From: Patescibacteria group bacterium
Lineage (GTDB): Bacteria; Patescibacteriota; WWE3; 2-01-FULL-39-13
Direction of reading: 5' to 3'
NCBI GenBank assembly: GCA_030916925.1
Contig: JAUPVU010000078.1
Coordinates: 1-9,216 of the forward strand
DNA length: 9,216 bases
The notes beneath the pieces were generated by a model. The model was not told the DNA's origin. It saw nothing but the letters and a program-made list of their open reading frames with translations, and did no database searches. Positions 7,849 through 9,216 of this stretch are shown in pieces. Within the stretch, counting starts at the first letter, position 1, and each line of letters starts with the position of its first letter. Both the position numbers and the translations under genes were made by a program.

Positions 7849-8749
7849 TATAATTCCTTAGAATTCGATAGGTTTTAATCAAAGAAAATATTAAAAAATT
7901 TTTGATTTTTTTAATAAGAGTAAACTTTTCTCGGTTTTTCTGTTTATGTTCTGTCTTAAATAGTTTCTTGTATTTCTCTTTATTATCTAAAATATATTTA
8001 GGTAAATCCTTTTCATCGATCCACATTTCAAATGCCTTACCTGTGTAATCACGCTTTCTTCCAATATAATCTTCGTTATTGTTTATTCTTTTTTCAATTT
8101 GTGCTTTAATTGTTTCAGTGTTGAATTCTTGATGGTCGTATGCTTCCAATTTAGCTGTGACTGCCGCTACTCCACCCATATTAGTAAAATGCCACCCACC
8201 ATTATCTAGAAATTTTACAGGCTTTGCTCTTAGGTCATTTAAACAAGCATTTTTTATATTTTTATATTTTGTAACAATGGTTCCGATCCACTTCTCGCTT
8301 GATCGATTGTTGAGGTAATAAGTGTAGCATAGTTGTTTTAATTTATAGATACCATCATCAATATCTTGAGGTTTCCAGATTTCATCGAGGTCTCCATAGT
8401 ATACAATATCGTCGTCTTTTAGGTTTTTTAACACCTTCTTAATACTTTCTTTTTGATAGAACGCTCTGAGGTAATGTTCCAAACCTTTTCCGGTGAGGTC
8501 CATCTTTTTCTGTGCTAGTTTATAAATCTCTTCATCCTTAGGATAGTCATCTACAACATGGTGGATTATTTTGTCTTTCCATTTTGCGTATCTTTCTTTG
8601 TTTTCAAAATAATAAAGCGGTTTTTTAATACCTGAAAATGTTTCTGGTGATTCAACAATCACAAAGAAATCAACATAAGGATCGAGTATGTTTAATCGAA
8701 TTTCTAATAAATCTAATTCATTAAAGAATGAAAATGTGTCGTAAATCAT
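7838..8749 (-). CDS. GT17-family glycosyltransferase (beta-1,4-mannosyl-glycoprotein GlcNAc-transferase-like)
   Basis: The protein resembles the family of animal MGAT3, which adds the bisecting beta-1,4-GlcNAc to N-glycans; bacterial members are mostly uncharacterised and occur in polysaccharide loci. The N-terminus MIYDTFSFFNELDLLEIRL (1-19) is the family hallmark (YDxFxFxNELDLLEIRL). FFVIVESPETFSG (28-40) follows. YYGDLDEIW (117-125) supplies the acidic DxDE motif. GGWHFTNMGG (184-193) and the YDHQEFN segment (204-210) are further family blocks. The length of 303 residues is normal for the bacterial form, which lacks the animal N-terminal membrane anchor. The C-terminus (about 276-303) is strongly basic with hydrophobic residues (KIKNFLIFSLIKTYRIL) and may lie on the inner membrane. 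Its ATG overlaps the TGA of the preceding minus-strand gene (ATGA), so the two are probably cotranscribed. Donor sugar and linkage are unknown. Confidence 0.88.
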   Translation of the reverse strand: MIYDTFSFFNELDLLEIRLNILDPYVDFFVIVESPETFSGIKKPLYYFENKERYAKWKDKIIHHVVDDYPKDEEIYKLAQKKMDLTGKGLEHYLRAFYQKESIKKVLKNLKDDDIVYYGDLDEIWKPQDIDDGIYKLKQLCYTYYLNNRSSEKWIGTIVTKYKNIKNACLNDLRAKPVKFLDNGGWHFTNMGGVAAVTAKLEAYDHQEFNTETIKAQIEKRINNNEDYIGRKRDYTGKAFEMWIDEKDLPKYILDNKEKYKKLFKTEHKQKNREKFTLIKKIKNFLIFSLIKTYRILRNYIKN

Positions 8750-9216
8750 AGTATCTCTATCCTTTTTTTAAAGACTTTTTTTAAGTTTAATTTATCCATA
8801 TCTATATTTAATGCTTCCTGAAATAGATTTTCGTTTTTAAGTAGCATTTCCTCTGTTATATTTGAAAAATCATCAACAAATAACACTGGAAAATCTTTAA
8901 ACATTTCTTCGAGATAGGGATGTCTTTTAAATATGGGCACTCTTTTCATATACAATGTTTCCCAGTTGCGTGCTGATTCTATACCATTACCAGAGGGACA
9001 AAGAACAAATTTATGATTTTTGATTTCTTCTAAATAGGGTCTATATTTTAATCTTTTTATAGGTACAGTTGCCCATTTTTTATTTTTAAATATTTCTTTT
9101 AAGCTTTTTCTATTCCCCGTATCGTCTCTATGACTTACAAAAAGTAGTTTTGAGGGTCTTCTTTCTTTTTTGATAAATTCTTGGAGTATTTTATGATGAT
9201 TGTAAAATAAGCGCAT
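8746..9216 (-). CDS. Exostosin-like glycosyltransferase, C-terminal part (cut by window edge)
   Basis: The reading frame is open to the right edge. An ATG sits exactly on the last three bases, but it is probably an internal methionine, so the gene should be treated as 5' partial. The visible 156 residues look like the C-terminal, nucleotide-sugar-binding half of a GT-B transferase. LLFVSHRDDTGNR (24-36) is a strand-loop. Next comes a region like exostosin/GT47 proteins: HKFVLCPSGNGIES (68-81) followed by ARNWETLYMKRVPIF (82-96). In that family the pattern F-x-x-x-P-x-G-N-G, then R-x-W-E-x-L-Y-x-x-x-x-P-I, holds the donor-binding glutamate (E86 here). The end is lysine-rich. The TGA stop overlaps the ATG of the GT17 gene, so the two form a minus-strand pair facing the fucose genes. 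Substrate unknown. Confidence 0.7.
   Translation of the reverse strand: MRLFYNHHKILQEFIKKERRPSKLLFVSHRDDTGNRKSLKEIFKNKKWATVPIKRLKYRPYLEEIKNHKFVLCPSGNGIESARNWETLYMKRVPIFKRHPYLEEMFKDFPVLFVDDFSNITEEMLLKNENLFQEALNIDMDKLNLKKVFKKRIEIL

Noticed and set aside
7891..7914. AT-only inverted repeat (TTAAAAAAT ... ATTTTTTTAA), terminator-like
   Set aside because: It lies inside the GT17 gene where it encodes the lysine- and phenylalanine-rich C-terminus. It has no GC pairs, so a stable terminator hairpin is unlikely.

Overview
This AT-rich window is part of a bacterial surface-polysaccharide (O-antigen, capsule or glycoprotein-glycan) locus. It is almost entirely coding: five nucleotide-sugar enzymes, one unassigned GT-A-like protein and four glycosyltransferases. 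There is no gene-free stretch over 300 bases. The longest gap is 72 bases (967-1038). I see no RNA gene, CRISPR array, insertion sequence, attachment site or convincing intrinsic terminator.

Layout, plus strand: a possible 14-codon tail of an upstream gene (2-43); an NAD-dependent UDP-sugar 4-epimerase-like SDR (61-966) preceded by a perfect extended -10 element placed for leaderless transcription; a 72-base gap; then a tight seven-gene run: UDP-glucose dehydrogenase (ugd), UDP-glucuronate decarboxylase (uxs), GDP-mannose 4,6-dehydratase (gmd), the GT-A-like protein, GDP-L-fucose synthase (fcl), a GT11 fucosyltransferase and a GT2 glycosyltransferase. Junctions run from a 4-base overlap to a 5-base gap. 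Minus strand, converging on the run: an exostosin-like glycosyltransferase cut by the right edge, then a GT17-family glycosyltransferase. The two strands' genes overlap by 11 bases at their 3' ends.

How the genes work together: ugd and uxs turn UDP-glucose into UDP-glucuronate and then UDP-xylose. gmd and fcl turn GDP-mannose into GDP-L-fucose, which the GT11 enzyme probably transfers in an alpha-1,2 linkage. The first-gene epimerase may supply a galacto-configured UDP-sugar. The predicted glycan could therefore contain fucose, xylose and/or glucuronate, and a galacto-type sugar. No initiating transferase, flippase, polymerase or ABC exporter is visible, so the window shows only part of the locus.

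Organism: not resolvable from the window. The sequence is AT-rich, uses the standard code (TGA as stop at two junctions), is tightly packed and lacks recognisable Shine-Dalgarno sites before nearly all starts. These traits fit Candidate Phyla Radiation/Patescibacteria or Bacteroidota. The epimerase wording recalls Patescibacteria and the Ugd wording recalls Bacteroidota, but both are impressions from memory. By eye the glycosyltransferase end looks more AT-rich than the nucleotide-sugar end, as is common in polysaccharide loci assembled by transfer.
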